Positions 12,001 to 22,208 of a DNA stretch of 64,000 nucleotides are shown here, piece by piece. Within the stretch, counting starts at the first letter, position 1; each line of letters starts with the position of its first letter. A program made the translations under genes and the position numbers. Origin of the DNA: Chondrosia reniformis (taxonomy: Eukaryota; Porifera; Demospongiae; Chondrillida; Chondrillidae); the NCBI GenBank assembly GCA_947172415.1, contig OX359200.1, positions 6,698,501 through 6,762,500 of the forward strand, in the 5' to 3' direction. The notes under the pieces were generated by a model. It ran no database searches and was not told the DNA's origin. It was given only the letters and a program-made list of their open reading frames with translations.

Positions 12001-13580
12001 AGTTGCATAAGAACACTTGCAGTGAGCTTAGGGAGATTAAAAATGCCTCTAAACTGCAAAAGAATAGTAATGCAAGAGTTGAAGCTTCCGTAAATAAGCT
12101 AGAGCAGACTACTGGAACTGTTATGACAAATATCAGAAGTACTTGTAGGCAACTAGAAGACAGGAGTACAAGAGTTGAAGCTTCATTAAATCAACTAGAG
12201 CAGACTACTGGAACTGCTGTGACAGATATCAGAAGTACTTGTAGGCAACTAGAAGACAAGAGCATAAGAGTTGAAACTTCTTTAAATCAGCTAGAGCAGA
12301 CTACTGGAACTGCTGTGACAAATATCAGAAGTACTTGTAGACAGCTAAAAGACAAGAGCACAAGAGTTGAAGCTTCTTTGAATCAGCTAGAGCAGACTGC
12401 TGGAACTGCTATGACAGATATCAGAAGTACTTGTAGGCAACTGGAAGACAAGAGCACAAGGGTTGAAGCTTCTTTAAATCAGCTAGAGCAGACTACTGGA
12501 TCCACACTGAATGAAATCAGGAATGATTGTAAAGAGAGTAATGCTAGAGTTAAAGCCTCATTAAAGCAGAAAAATGAAGCATTACAGCAGTCACTCTCAG
12601 AAGCAAGAGAGGAAGTTCATCGGATTGCTGTTTCATTGGAACTATCAAAGAAAGATAACCATAATATTCACACTAACTTAAGTGAGAAGTTAGAAAAGCT
12701 AATTGAAAGTAAGAATGAAGTGGAAAGACAATGGTCTGAGCGGTTTTCACAAGCAGAAAGACGCTGGACAGAACAGTTTACAATGGCAGAGAGAAGTTGG
12801 AAAGAGCAATTAGAACATCTAGAGCCATCTTGGAAAATTGAATCCTCACAACTTACAGTAACTGATGAAAAGCTTGGTATGGGTGCCTATGGAGAGGTGA
12901 GGGTTGGAATGTATTGTGGAGGTCAAGTGGCTGTGAAACAGTTGCATGAAGTCATAATCTCTCCTTACGTTAGTAAACAGTTTAACCGTGAAATGCAGCT
13001 CACCTCCCGTCTCCGTCACCCTCAACTGATCCAATTCATAGGAGCAGTCACTACTGATAAAGTAACCCTTCTAGTGACAGAGCTGATGGAGACCAGTCTA
13101 CGTAAGCAGCTTATGCAAGGTAGAATATCCAAGGAGCACATTCTCCCAATCAGTAGAGATGTAGCCTGTGCTCTGAACTACCTTCACTCTCTTCCTGAGC
13201 CCATCATCCATCGAGATGTCAGCAGTGCCAATGTCCTACTCAACTCAAAGCCTGGAGGAGGATGGATGGCCAAATTAGGAGACTTTGGATCAGCCAACTT
13301 TCTTGCCAAGCTGAGCACTAAGTATCCAGGAGCTGCTGTTTATTCAGCACCAGAGAGTGACAACCCAAAGTCACAAGGTCCTTCAATGGATGTCTACAGC
13401 TTTGGAGTTCTGCTATTTGAGGTGTGCACAGGGGAATTCCCTGACCCTGGTCAAAGGGAGGCACTGCGTAGCAGAGTACCTTTTGGAACCAATCAAGTAA
13501 TCACTGTGATAGCCAAAGAGTGTACCTGTTCAGAAGCAGAATATCGTCCCACAATGGCTGCAGTGCTGAAGAGACTGTAA
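1..13580 (+). CDS. Gene A: RNF213-like C-terminal region fused to SAM, coiled coil and protein kinase (5' partial, about 20 exons)
   Basis: The frame is open at base 1, so the N-terminal part (where RNF213 has its AAA+ and RING regions) lies upstream. Exons from 1 to about 10657 encode a large alpha-helical region that I recognise as the RNF213 C-terminal part. Landmarks are HLWYFLFGQSRLEGTFLPGF near 3918-3975, SLHSFYLLNW at 4143, LLPDLVEFYLWLDQRL at 5352, and FDMEKLEGDVVKYFIAGKPH near 6098. A SAM exon follows (11144 to about 11457), then a short linker exon (11651-11770), then one large exon (11866-13580) with a coiled coil and a complete kinase. Checked joins are in frame: 4701/4785, 4834/4895-5189, 6540/9262, 10657/11144, 11457/11651 and 11770/11866. 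Family knowledge: RNF213 is a cytosolic giant E3 ubiquitin ligase involved in lipid droplets and antimicrobial defence. The RNF213 assignment rests on memory of the family and is moderate; the fusion to SAM and kinase is read directly from continuous splicing frames. Confidence 0.72.
1606..1761 (+). repeat. Interspersed repeat R1, copy 1 (intron of gene A)
   Basis: About 155 bp of a roughly 240-bp family seen at least eight times in this window. It carries a purine-rich GAAGAAGATGAAAG block, then CTCCTGTATCCTCATCC, CAGGTTTAGTTCCCCTATAG, and the end block GCATGTAGGAAAATGGTATC. It lies in an intron between exons ending near 1494 and starting near 1849. Confidence 0.7.
2237..2419. mobile_element. 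Candidate pogo/Tigger-like MITE
   Basis: About 183 bp in an intron of gene A, bounded by imperfect inverted termini TATAGTGGAACCT and AGATTCCACTTTA (11 of 13 matching). The termini resemble those of the better supported TA-flanked element at 15029-15220. There is no coding capacity. Confidence 0.45.
4283..4353. repeat. Short tandem repeat, about 17-bp unit
   Basis: Four to five copies of ACCTCTACTTCCTGTAC with one variant, inside an intron of gene A just before the acceptor that opens the exon starting near 4354 (VIISDWQPLRHF frame). Confidence 0.75.
4877..5230 (+). repeat. 42-bp minisatellite carrying a 3' splice acceptor in every unit
   Basis: Eight units, each with a pyrimidine tract and CATTATAG followed by GGTCATGAGC and CACTGTACCCCAG. 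The AG acceptor recurs every 42 bp, giving possible exon starts at 4895, 4937, 4979, 5021, 5063, 5105, 5147 and 5189. Since 42 is a multiple of three and no unit has a stop in the used frame, every acceptor joins in frame to the exon ending at 4834 (phase 2, NELK). Each extra unit adds 14 residues, MSTLYPSSPSHYRV. Confidence 0.9.
6526..9198 (+). repeat. 26-bp minisatellite (about 100 units) repeating an exon end and 5' splice donor
   Basis: The array starts on the last exonic bases CTATCTCTCACAG of gene A and the following donor GTATATACCTAG. It then repeats this exon-intron junction for about 2.65 kb. Most units are 26 bp; 24-bp variants lack one CT or one TA. Recurrent variants (CAGCTAGCC, CTCACACAGGTATATACC) recur in blocks, which suggests higher-order amplification. 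Use of the first donor at 6541 joins in frame to the exon at 9262. Reading on into the array meets TAG within the first unit. Confidence 0.93.
10599..10764 (+). repeat. Local direct duplication, copy 1
   Basis: The sequence from GTTCACGAAAGCAAGCAAG to TCTAGTGTAGTCCAT is repeated almost exactly at 11397-11561. It covers the exon tail HESKQEVEESSKLEISTL, the donor, and the first intron bases. The following intron end (CATATTTGATTTGTCAGTGA near 11078) is also repeated near 11590, so the duplication spans exon tail plus intron around the SAM exon. Confidence 0.9.
10765..11077. mobile_element. Probable insertion in first copy of the local duplication
   Basis: About 300 bp present between the two conserved parts of duplication copy 1 but absent from copy 2 (11562-11589). 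It contains a (GTTT)n tract at 10802-10820. No protein and no clear terminal inverted repeats seen. It may be a short retroelement or MITE, but the class is unknown. Confidence 0.45.
11144..11457 (+). other. SAM-domain exon of gene A, phase 1-1
   Basis: The exon starts after TGCTTAG and encodes a sterile alpha motif: MTVDEIVEWLQDNKFGEFAD, then an EEDVDGETLATY segment and VADLVDMDVPRRKAKQILIK. SAM domains usually mediate protein-protein oligomerisation. The exon enters in phase 1 and, using the GTATGT donor at 11456-11461, also leaves at or near phase 1, so it can be inserted or removed without breaking the frame. Its last part (from 11397) repeats the tail of the preceding RNF213-type exon (HESKQEVEESSKLEISTL), with no intron between SAM and the repeated tail. 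Exact donor position is uncertain by a few bases. Confidence 0.8.
11397..11561 (+). repeat. Local direct duplication, copy 2
   Basis: Second copy of 10599-10764. Here the exon tail is fused in frame directly to the SAM domain, and the donor leads to the exon starting at 11651. Confidence 0.9.
11866..13580 (+). other. Coiled-coil/kinase cassette exon of gene A
   Basis: A single exon after CCCTTACAG, entered in phase 1 (split Gly codon G|GA), ending at the stop codon. About 300 residues of heptad-rich coiled coil come first, including four to five tandem 32-residue units from 12075 to about 12554. A full kinase domain follows: glycine loop GMGAYGEV near 12883, VAVKQ lysine, RE in helix C (FNREMQL), HRDVSSANVLL near 13208, DFG at 13281-13289, YSAPES activation-segment end, and DVYSFGVLLFEV. 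All catalytic residues needed for activity are visible. The catalytic loop lacks the Lys typical of Ser/Thr kinases (HRDxK) and the AAR of animal Tyr kinases, so specificity cannot be told; the overall look is TKL-like. Confidence 0.88.
12075..12554 (+). repeat. 96-bp coding tandem repeat in the gene A coiled coil
   Basis: Units begin at 12075, 12171, 12267, 12363 and 12459, each encoding 32 residues that open RVEASLNQLEQTTGT and end with CRQLEDKST; the last unit diverges. The equivalent region of gene C (from about 39826) has a single unit, so the array expanded in gene A. Confidence 0.92.
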
Positions 13581-15028
13581 TGTAAAACTTGCTACATTTA
13601 CTATCTGTAAATTTCTATAGATATAGAACCTGAACAATCATAATAACGTATAAATTACATTATATTACTTATTTGAAAATCTTTATCTTAACATGTAGAA
13701 TTTATTTTTGTAGTTCATATATGTGTCCCTAATTTAATTATATGATGGCTGAACTGATCATTAATAGAATTATACATGATCACGATCACTTAATGCTTTC
13801 ACAGGAGATCAAATATTGAATACGGAAAGTCAATCAACATTATACATTCTATGTAGATCCTCTGTGTCTGTCATGAGGTTCTCCTTTCAAATAGTATGTC
13901 CATGCTATATTGGGACTTATATTGGACGCTTGCTGACATGACACTGTTAACTTCCCCATCTTGGGAACCTGCGGGTCGGCTTGTTTGGCGTCATACTGAA
14001 TGAGAATGTGGTATGTCTTCTTTGGCTTGAGAACATCGTTGGCCTTGACTACGAAAGCTGGATTATCCATTTGAAACACAAACTGTGTAGATTGGTGGAA
14101 CACATTCTTAAAGGGAATGTTGATACTTGATCCAGCTCTGATGGTAAAGGGTCCTTGAGGTCTGGGAGGCAGACAGTGGCCATACAGAGGAATGATATAG
14201 TCCCCACCAGCAGGAGCGGATATACAGAGAGATGAGACAGTGTCTCCGAGGTGAGACGGCTCAAACTGTACATCTAAATTGACTTCTGTGCCACTTCCAC
14301 CAGCTCCAGCTGAGGGTGCCTGTACAGACTTCTCAACATGAAACTCAGCTGCATCCACCTACGAATATATGTATACATACATATGTGTGAAATGATCAAT
14401 AAGAAATCTACCATTTGTGACTGAAGTGACACCTACCTATATACTGTACGTACGTATATGTGATTATTTCTATGAAATAAGGTGTAATAAAATAAGGCTT
14501 TTTCATTAGATGTTTAAAATGTACCATCACAAAAGTGAACCACATGGTCTAGAAGGGCTAACAGCTGTGCAACACTTTCTCATTAACAATTTAAAATAAA
14601 CATAAAAATGGCTGATAATGTAAATGGTTACCTTGCATGCATACTCTGTCCTTCCTTTGGCAAAGCTCACAAATTTGCAGTTCTTAGTCATACTGGAGCC
14701 AAGAGTAGTCATAAAACGTACTGGCTTCTCTGGAGCAGGGGGCGTGGCCTTTAACCTCAGCTCATACTGATACACACCCAACTCTGAAGCAGACAGTGTC
14801 AATTTTCCTAGAGTGTCACCAGGCTTCAGTGGAAGGAACTCAAAACTGCATAATCCCTTAAAGGAAAATATAAAACATTTACGTAGATCACATATTCACA
14901 TATATATTTGTACTGAGTTTGAAAAAAGAAATTAAGTGATACACATTTGGTGATAATCTACTTTGAAAATAATTCCCCTCTCAAGCTATACCCAAATATA
15001 TGGTATATAAATATCTGTATACATAATA

Positions 15029-15220
15029 CAGTGGACCCTCGCTTATCCGGACCCAACGGGACTGGACTAGGTCCAGATAACTGAAACGACTGGATATGTG
15101 AAGCAAAAGAAACGTCGCCTCGATCAAACGAGAAACCAGTAGTATTTCAGTTGATTTTGTCGAGTGGTTAGTTCAAATAAGCTAGTTTGTTCTTTAAAGT
15201 ACTACAACTAGGGTCCACTG
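15029..15220. mobile_element. Pogo/Tigger-like MITE with TA target duplication
   Basis: 192 bp with inverted termini CAGTGGACCCT and AGGGTCCACTG flanked by TA on both sides. The paralogous HYDIN intron near 42560 has no such insert and reads through from ATACATAATA to the GTATATGTAA side. The empty site shows that the element inserted after the duplication. No open reading frame. Confidence 0.85.
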
Positions 15221-17041
15221 TAAATACGTATATGTAAGGGTACCAAAGTGGTACTCAAGGAGGTGTGGCTGTATTGTCTCACATCACTCTCTGCTCCAAC
15301 TTCAAATGTTGATGGCATGCTAATGTCAGACACATCGACATTAGTGTGGAAAGTCACTTGCGTAGGCAGGGGGTTGAGGATGGTCACGCGGTGTGAGGTG
15401 CTCTTGCGCACTGGAGTGCTCAGATCAATAGTTGATATGATACCTGGTGAGGTGGCCTTGAAGGTGACATTGTAGAACAAATACTCCCCCGTAATCTCAT
15501 TCTTAAAGGTAACCTTTGCATGTAAGAGAGTGAAGGAGATGTACACTGTACATTGTGTATATGATACATATGACTAGAGTTGTGCAGAATTTTTTTCACA
15601 TCGAATAATGTATCTATTCAAGTCATGGAATAAAAAATCATTCACTATGTAATCCTTTAAAAGGCTAAACATGCAAATGACAGCCACTCACTCTAGCAAC
15701 AAATGTGCCTTCCTTGTAAGCATAGAAATTCAGTCTGTAGTCTCTCTTTCCAAGAGCTGGCACATCAATGTAGTCAAGGCCACCCAGCTTCACTGATCTG
15801 TCCAACTTCTCAGGCCTAACACTCTCAATGACAGCCCTGAATCGCTGGGGTCTCCTTAACCAGTTCTTAACATGGAGGATCTCCGTGTGGGCTGTCTTAC
15901 AAGGAATGTCTTGCGAGACAGATCCGGCTGGTTTAGGTGCCTCTGCAGTTCCAAGGAGATTGTACAGGGTCCCAGTTCCATCGGGAAGAGGAAAGAAAAT
16001 GGATCCCTATAAGAGAGAGAGACACATATGACTGGCTATAGGGGCTCATTAAAAAAGAAATGAAAACTATATTCCCAAAAGTTATGGTTAACATGTCCAT
16101 GAAGTTAAGGAAGCACAAAAGAGGTAGACTTTAAAAGACAATTTTCTCAGACGAGCTACTTGGGGCAACGAGAAAGAGAAATGCAATACTAAATCTGCAC
16201 CTAATTTACGTACGTGTCTTATAAATATGTGCTGCATGATATGTAACAACTAAGGGATGTGGTAAGCTTACTTGATGCTTCACACTGTCAGATGTCATGG
16301 TGAGTGGATGGTAGGTGAGTTCGTAGTAGCCTGTTTTTCCAGGGTCAATGGTGAGTGTGTCTGGACCGGACCAGTGTTCACCGGCTATGACAGGATGCAG
16401 TAACCAAGTTGAGTTGGTCTTGTTGGGGAGAGGAAGTTGTTTCTCATCCTTCTCTCGTACATTAGCAGTGAAGTGTCGCACCTACGTAGGAGAACATTAT
16501 TTGAATGTGTGCTGAGGTAGTCATGGAGGAGGAACACATTTGGTAGCTAAGCACTATACAGTACCTCCTTCAGTGATGTCTGTTCGATGCACATTCCTGT
16601 GAGAGTTAAGGAGAGAGGTTTTCCTCCTTCAATAGTACATCTGACGTCCTACAGATTATAAAGAGATACATTAGAATAAACCATAGCTGGCATACAAACA
16701 CTGTATCAAAACTGATATACTGCACTCAATCACATGGCCACAGATGCCAGGAAAATTGCACAATGAGATTTAATTCAATAAAAATGAGCATATTACATTA
16801 TTGTCGTCCCTTAAGATACGTACGTAGGTGCATACATACTACTGTTTGTGTATATATGTACTACAGCAGCAGGTCATATGTAGAGACAGTGTATATGAAA
16901 GTGCTTACAGACCTCGTATCTGATATCTTGACTAACTCTTTTGGGATGAAATGTAATCTCAAATGGCACCTACATACGTACATAAGTACATATATACACA
17001 GTACACGAGTATACTATGTAATGTATGTATGGCAGAGACAC

Positions 17042-17320
17042 AGCTACGTGAGAGGTACAACCATGTGAGAGGTACAGCCACGTGAGAGGTACAACCATGT
17101 GAGAGGTACAACCATGTGAGAGGTACAACCATGTGAGAGGTACAACCATGTGAGAGGTACAACCATGTGAGAGGTACAACCATGTGAGAGGTACAACCAT
17201 GTGAGAGGTACAACCATGTGAAAGGTACAGCCATGTGAGAGGTACAGCCATGTGAGAGGTACAGCCATGTGAGAGGTACAGCCATGTGAGAGGTACAGCC
17301 ATGTGAGAGGTACAGCCATG
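17042..17320. repeat. 17-bp minisatellite, about 16 units, in HYDIN pseudogene intron
   Basis: The unit is CATGTGAGAGGTACAAC, with AAC/AGC variants. It directly adjoins the minus-strand donor of the exon starting AGCTGGAATGGAG. The intact HYDIN copy near 44580-44600 has essentially one unit. Long minus-strand frames across it (repeated LYLSHGCTSHM) are a by-product of the repeat. Confidence 0.9.
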
Positions 17321-18425
17321 TGCCCTATTCACCTCCATTCCAGCTGAGATGTAGCCCTCCCTCGGCTTGATAGAGAAATCTTGGGCACACTTTGCCACGT
17401 CCCATACAAACCTACACATGTGAACATCACAATAATATACAAGAAACACATGATCCCTGCAGTTCACATGAACAAGATAACACACCATTTTTCTTACATG
17501 CTACATCTACTTTAGAATAAAGGTCTATCTACGTATAGGGAACTAAACCTAGTGAGAACTTTAGATGAGGATACAAGAGTTTTCTCCTTCTTCTTCTCTG
17601 CCGGGCCATGCATAGTATATATACATTCACATAAGAAGGTTATTCTACGTTGTAATGTACATACTTAGACCCGATATCTCCCTTGTTGTACATCAGTATC
17701 CTCCTCGAGCTCTGGCTCTGCATCACTACTGCTCCAAAGGGGACATGATCGCTGTCCAAACTGATCTCCAAGCCATGACAGGAGCCAGTCACCACAAAGA
17801 GGGGCTGGGCCAAGCCTAAGGATTCCAGGAGCACCTGCACACATTACAATATATATACAGTGTTGTTAATAGTGTATACTCAAGAAGAGGTATTGTCAGT
17901 CAGTGTGGGTCCCAAATATACTTTTAAACCCAGATTAATTAGGTCCCATAGGTGACTGGATTAGACAGGTTCCACTGTATGGGGTCAGGGGTATAATGGG
18001 CCAGGAGCTGATGTATGTATAAGTCTTATTACTACTGAAGAAGAACATTAGCTTTGTGTCCGAAATCACCTCTTCTGTAAAGTGTTGCAATCTGGTGGTT
18101 GGGGCAAAGTTGACAGTCACTGGACAAACCCCTCCCCCGCCTGGAAGGGTAATTTCCTTTTTAGGAGTAACTGTGAGAACGTTATCCTGAAAGACTAGTT
18201 CTTGTGAAGAGGGCAGTATGTTGACCAAACAAGTGACATCCATGGGACTGTGGTTGACTAATTTGACAGTTTTGGACGTCTTCTGTCCAACTCTCAGAGC
18301 TCCTAAATGGACAGTCTTGTGAGAAGAATTGGCTACCTCAACCTGCAAAAAAATAAATACCAAAATGTGCAGAGATGAGATTATAAATATGTACTGTATG
18401 TATTGGTGATTTGTACTGTTATAGA

Positions 18426-18655
18426 TTAGGATTCACAAAAGATCAAGATAAAGAAGAAGACAAAGACTCCCAGGATCACTGATGAAACAGCTGTCTGACC
18501 CAGTGGAGAAGAAGATGAAAGAGAGGAAAAGAAGAAAGAAAAGACTCCTATATCTTCATCCAAAGGTCCTCCAGGTTTAATTCCCCTATAGCCTATTATT
18601 TACAGAATAGGCACAGCATGTAGGAAAATGGTGTATTAGATTTTTCATATGAAAC
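18426..18655 (+). repeat. Interspersed repeat R1, copy 2 (most complete)
   Basis: About 230 bp from ATTCACAAAAGATCAAGATA to GGTGTATTAGATTTTTCATA. This copy serves as the family reference. It is shared with the intact HYDIN intron at 46108-46335, so it predates the duplication. Confidence 0.8.
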
Positions 18656-20724
18656 ACTATCTAAATTACCATTTTAGACCTACATATAAATTAGGGCATA
18701 CATACATACACAGAGGTTAGAGGTCCTTTCTATTTCTTCACAAAGGTATACCAACATATTGTATTTGTATGCATACTATTCCTGTACATGTCCAATTACC
18801 TTCATTTCTGCTCCTTGTCCTTTTATCAAGACAGGCTTTCTTGTGACACCATTGATCTCAAACCAGATGGTCTCCTGATATTTCTTGGGTTCCTTTGGAA
18901 GGAAGTGGATGGTTGCTTCTGTCTGTTCACCTGGTGCCAACACGCCCGACTCAAAGAAGACTTTGAGATGAGGGAGCACAGGAGAATGACAGGCAATGCT
19001 GAAAGAAGAGATGGTTCATACATATACATTATGTAATACCACTAAAATAATTTTTGATTAAAATCTTCGTTCTAAGCTTATCCTCTGTCTACTAGTAGGA
19101 ATTTAAAGTACTGTACATACAAATTTCATACCACCTACAACTTACGATCATACTCACCTGACTTCTTTCTTGTCTTTATTGGTAATGATCAGTTTTTGTT
19201 CTTTAGGGGGCAGATCACTTCTTTGCTTGCTCACAAAGGAGTAACCAAAATTGTGCTCTGTAAAGGAGAACGCACACATGGGCTCCATAGCTCTTCCCAT
19301 CATGGCTAAGGAAATGAGACCTCCATTTTTGACCTGCACAAAGTAAAGAAACAGAACAAGAGAATCTACGTATATTGGAAAAATAGGGGAACACTATATG
19401 ATTCAAATGTAGTGCTGTAAAACTGGCCATAATGATGATATGCTGTCACTTTGCTCAGATCAAATGCCTACTGATAACATATTAACGTACAAATATACGT
19501 ACCTTTAGAAGGAGCTCACATCCTTTCAGAGTAGTCGGTCTTTTGGGATTGAAAGTTAATTCACAGGTTGACCTTTGATGTGCCTCGACCACACCCTCTG
19601 TAGGTGTGACACTGACCAGCTCCTCATCAGGGCCTCCCAGCATGCGACAGTGAGTATTCATAGACCAACTGTACTCAAAGCTATAGCGACTGTTATTGAG
19701 AATGTGCAGCACCCTCACAGACCTCTCGTTCACCTGCACCTTGTGACAGTAGTAGGGATAGGAAAGAGGGACATGTTTACAGCTTAGGCTGAGTATTAAA
19801 GTATAAGCTATACCTTCAGATATGTATGTATATGTACGTACATGTGTGGCCATAATATACCATTCAAAATATCAATTCTTATATACGTAATTAAGGCAGT
19901 TAGTGTATGAGGCTTTTGAAATACAATATCTGAGTGTTCATTGATCTTAAACTCAAAAGGTACATCACAGTAAAACTGATTTAAGTGACTTACTGTTCCC
20001 ATGTCTATCTTCCTAATTGCTGTCTTGTTTTCTGTTAGCATGACTGTACTGCCATCTTCTGTGTCACACTCCACATCCACCGATATACTGTATCCCTCTG
20101 CCTTGATGTTCAGTGTCACCGGTGTGGGTTTCCTCTTCACATTGCACTGAACATTATAGTTGTATTCTCCCTCTCTCAGAGCCTTGAAGGATACAGTCAG
20201 AGGAACTCTAAAAGTGTAGGGTGTGGAAAGGAAAGAGGAGAAAGTATAAAGTAATGAAGATATCAAACTTGTTATGAGACCTGCTATTAGATTATTTATA
20301 TTCTTCTATTCTATTAAGGCCAAATAAGTTGGGGCAACACTTCAATGTTTGATGAGGAATATGAACTAAATCCAGAGTCAAATGATGATGATGTCCAAGC
20401 TTTAAGATAGGCTCTTGATCTTAAGTCACCTATTTTCTCCAAGATGAGCTACTGGACTGACCTGTCATTAGGTGGTACTGTACCAGACAGTGGTTCAATC
20501 TTTAGCTCCTTGGCTGTACTCTCTGATGACAGCGTGGACTCAACAATATTGAATGAATATGGAGTAGACTCATTGTAATCATATATACTGTCTCCTTTAC
20601 CTGAGTGCCTGAAGAAAGCAATACATGTATACTCAATATATCAGTATGTGTACTGATTCATATATAAATACATGTGGAAGGGTCTAGCATACGTATATGT
20701 CATACACTACATACGTACACTTAC

Positions 20725-20826
20725 GTATATCTTCATCCAAAGCTCTCTTCAGGTTTAGTTCCCCTATAGGCTCTTTTAACAGAATAGGCATAGCACGTAG
20801 GAAAATGGTATCTTAGATTTTTCATA
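20725..20826 (+). repeat. Interspersed repeat R1, copy 3 (3' part)
   Basis: Matches the reference from TATCTTCATCCAAAGCTCTC to TAGATTTTTCATA. It is absent from the equivalent intron of the intact HYDIN copy (about 48420-48450), so it is either a post-duplication insertion or a deletion there. Confidence 0.7.
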
Positions 20827-21721
20827 TGTACCAAATATACACTTACCTAGAAGCATTGCTTTAAAGTTGAGGTAGGCCCTGTCCATGTTAACAGCTGGTT
20901 CTGCTGTGTAGCCAACCAACAAGAATGAGGTGGAGATGGAGAGGGAGGGAATGGAGAACCTCCAGGTTGATTCAGCAGTATCCAGTGAGGTTGGAATGAA
21001 CTCAAAGGCAATCTGCAAAAAGAGGGGAAACAACCAATTATTAATGGATCGCTTATTTTGGTAAGAATGTACGTACATTGTATGTATGAACAAGGAAAAC
21101 TGTGTTGTGTGGATCACTTCATTGCTGGTAAGTCTATTGTACCAACCTCAACTTTCTTTCCTGCTGTGATGTGGCCATGGCTGGTCAGGCACTTGAAGGA
21201 GGAGGATGACGAGGTAGCAGTTGTTCTATCTTAACAAGTCCATGCAAAGTCATATGCCAAACTCGTTGGATTGATAATGTTGAACCATCTGAACAAGAAT
21301 TAAAACACAGGTATATGTATATAATTCACAGAGTAAATAATTTGCAAAAATGAACTATGTACGTATTTACCACTCTTGGCTATATTGTAAGACTTAAAAT
21401 AATACAGAGTATGTTTATAACACATACCTAACTTGCTTGACACCAATGCCACAGGAATTGAATTCGATAACTTTGAGGCTGACATCTCTGGTAGTGTTCT
21501 CCATGCATGATTGGAGATGTCTGCTTCTTGTAGTGTTCTTTGCCTCTGTTCTGCTGCTGGTCAGGTAGTCGGACTCCTCCAGCTCAAAGTGGCAATATGG
21601 CATCTGTGAGGCACCACTAACTGAAAGGACTAGAGGCTCAAGACTTTCATCCAAATAAGGAATCCTGAGAGAATTGAGCGAAAATACAATAAATAAAAAA
21701 GCTTCAACACTTTTATAATTG

Positions 21722-21818
21722 TATCTTCATCCAAAGCTCTCTCCAGGTTTAGTTCCCTATAGGCTTTTTACAGAGTGGGCATAGCATGTGGGAAAATGGT
21801 GTATTAGGTGTTTCATAA
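21722..21818 (+). repeat. Interspersed repeat R1, copy 4 (3' part)
   Basis: TATCTTCATCCAAAGCTCTC through GGTGTATTAGGTGTTTCATA. Also present in the intact HYDIN copy at 49349-49447. Confidence 0.7.
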
Positions 21819-22208
21819 GTATGTTTACTGTACATGTACTACGTAGTATACTAGTTAGGGATTGGCTTACACCAACACCTACTGTACGTACATATTAGGA
21901 CCATATTCCACAATCACCAGGAGGAGAGGGAACCAGCATGCTACATGTGAGATGACTTGCGTGTGCAAGTACTGGAGACTCACTGGCACTTAAATACTGA
22001 CTCTGCCTGTCTGATGTCCAGAGGAGAATACTTGAGTGTGAAGACAGCCTCTTCTCCCGGAGGGATGGTCCCATTTAGTGGGTCCAATGTGAATGGAGAC
22101 ACTTCTCCTCCTTCACTGATAAAACTTCCAGCCTCATTGTCACAAGACTTACTTCAATGTGATGCCAGTTACTTTGTTAGTTCAAGTCTGTCTGTTTTGA
22201 TTGCTTAG

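Larger units (their letters stand above)
13849..22139 (-). pseudogene. HYDIN: HYDIN 3'-half duplicate, truncated and broken
   Basis: Exon by exon this matches the intact copy at 41405-49760 (last exon VQFEPSHLGDTVSSLC, then MSP/ASH-type beta domains). Homology stops sharply at 22139 in the middle of an exon, where VPS35-linked sequence begins, so the first half of HYDIN is absent. Two lesions relative to the intact copy are visible on the minus strand. A GAA codon became TAA at 21231-21233 (context TWTC then stop). The donor GT after FKIN became GA at 19938-19939. Most other exon frames remain open, so the duplication is probably recent. Introns also differ by a MITE at 15029-15220 and a 17-bp minisatellite at 17042-17320. 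Whether any transcript is made is unknown. Confidence 0.85.

Noticed and set aside
16959..17488. Minus-strand frames encoding a repeated LYLSHGCTSHM protein
   Set aside because: Produced by the 17-bp minisatellite in an intron and absent from the paralogue; no coding support.
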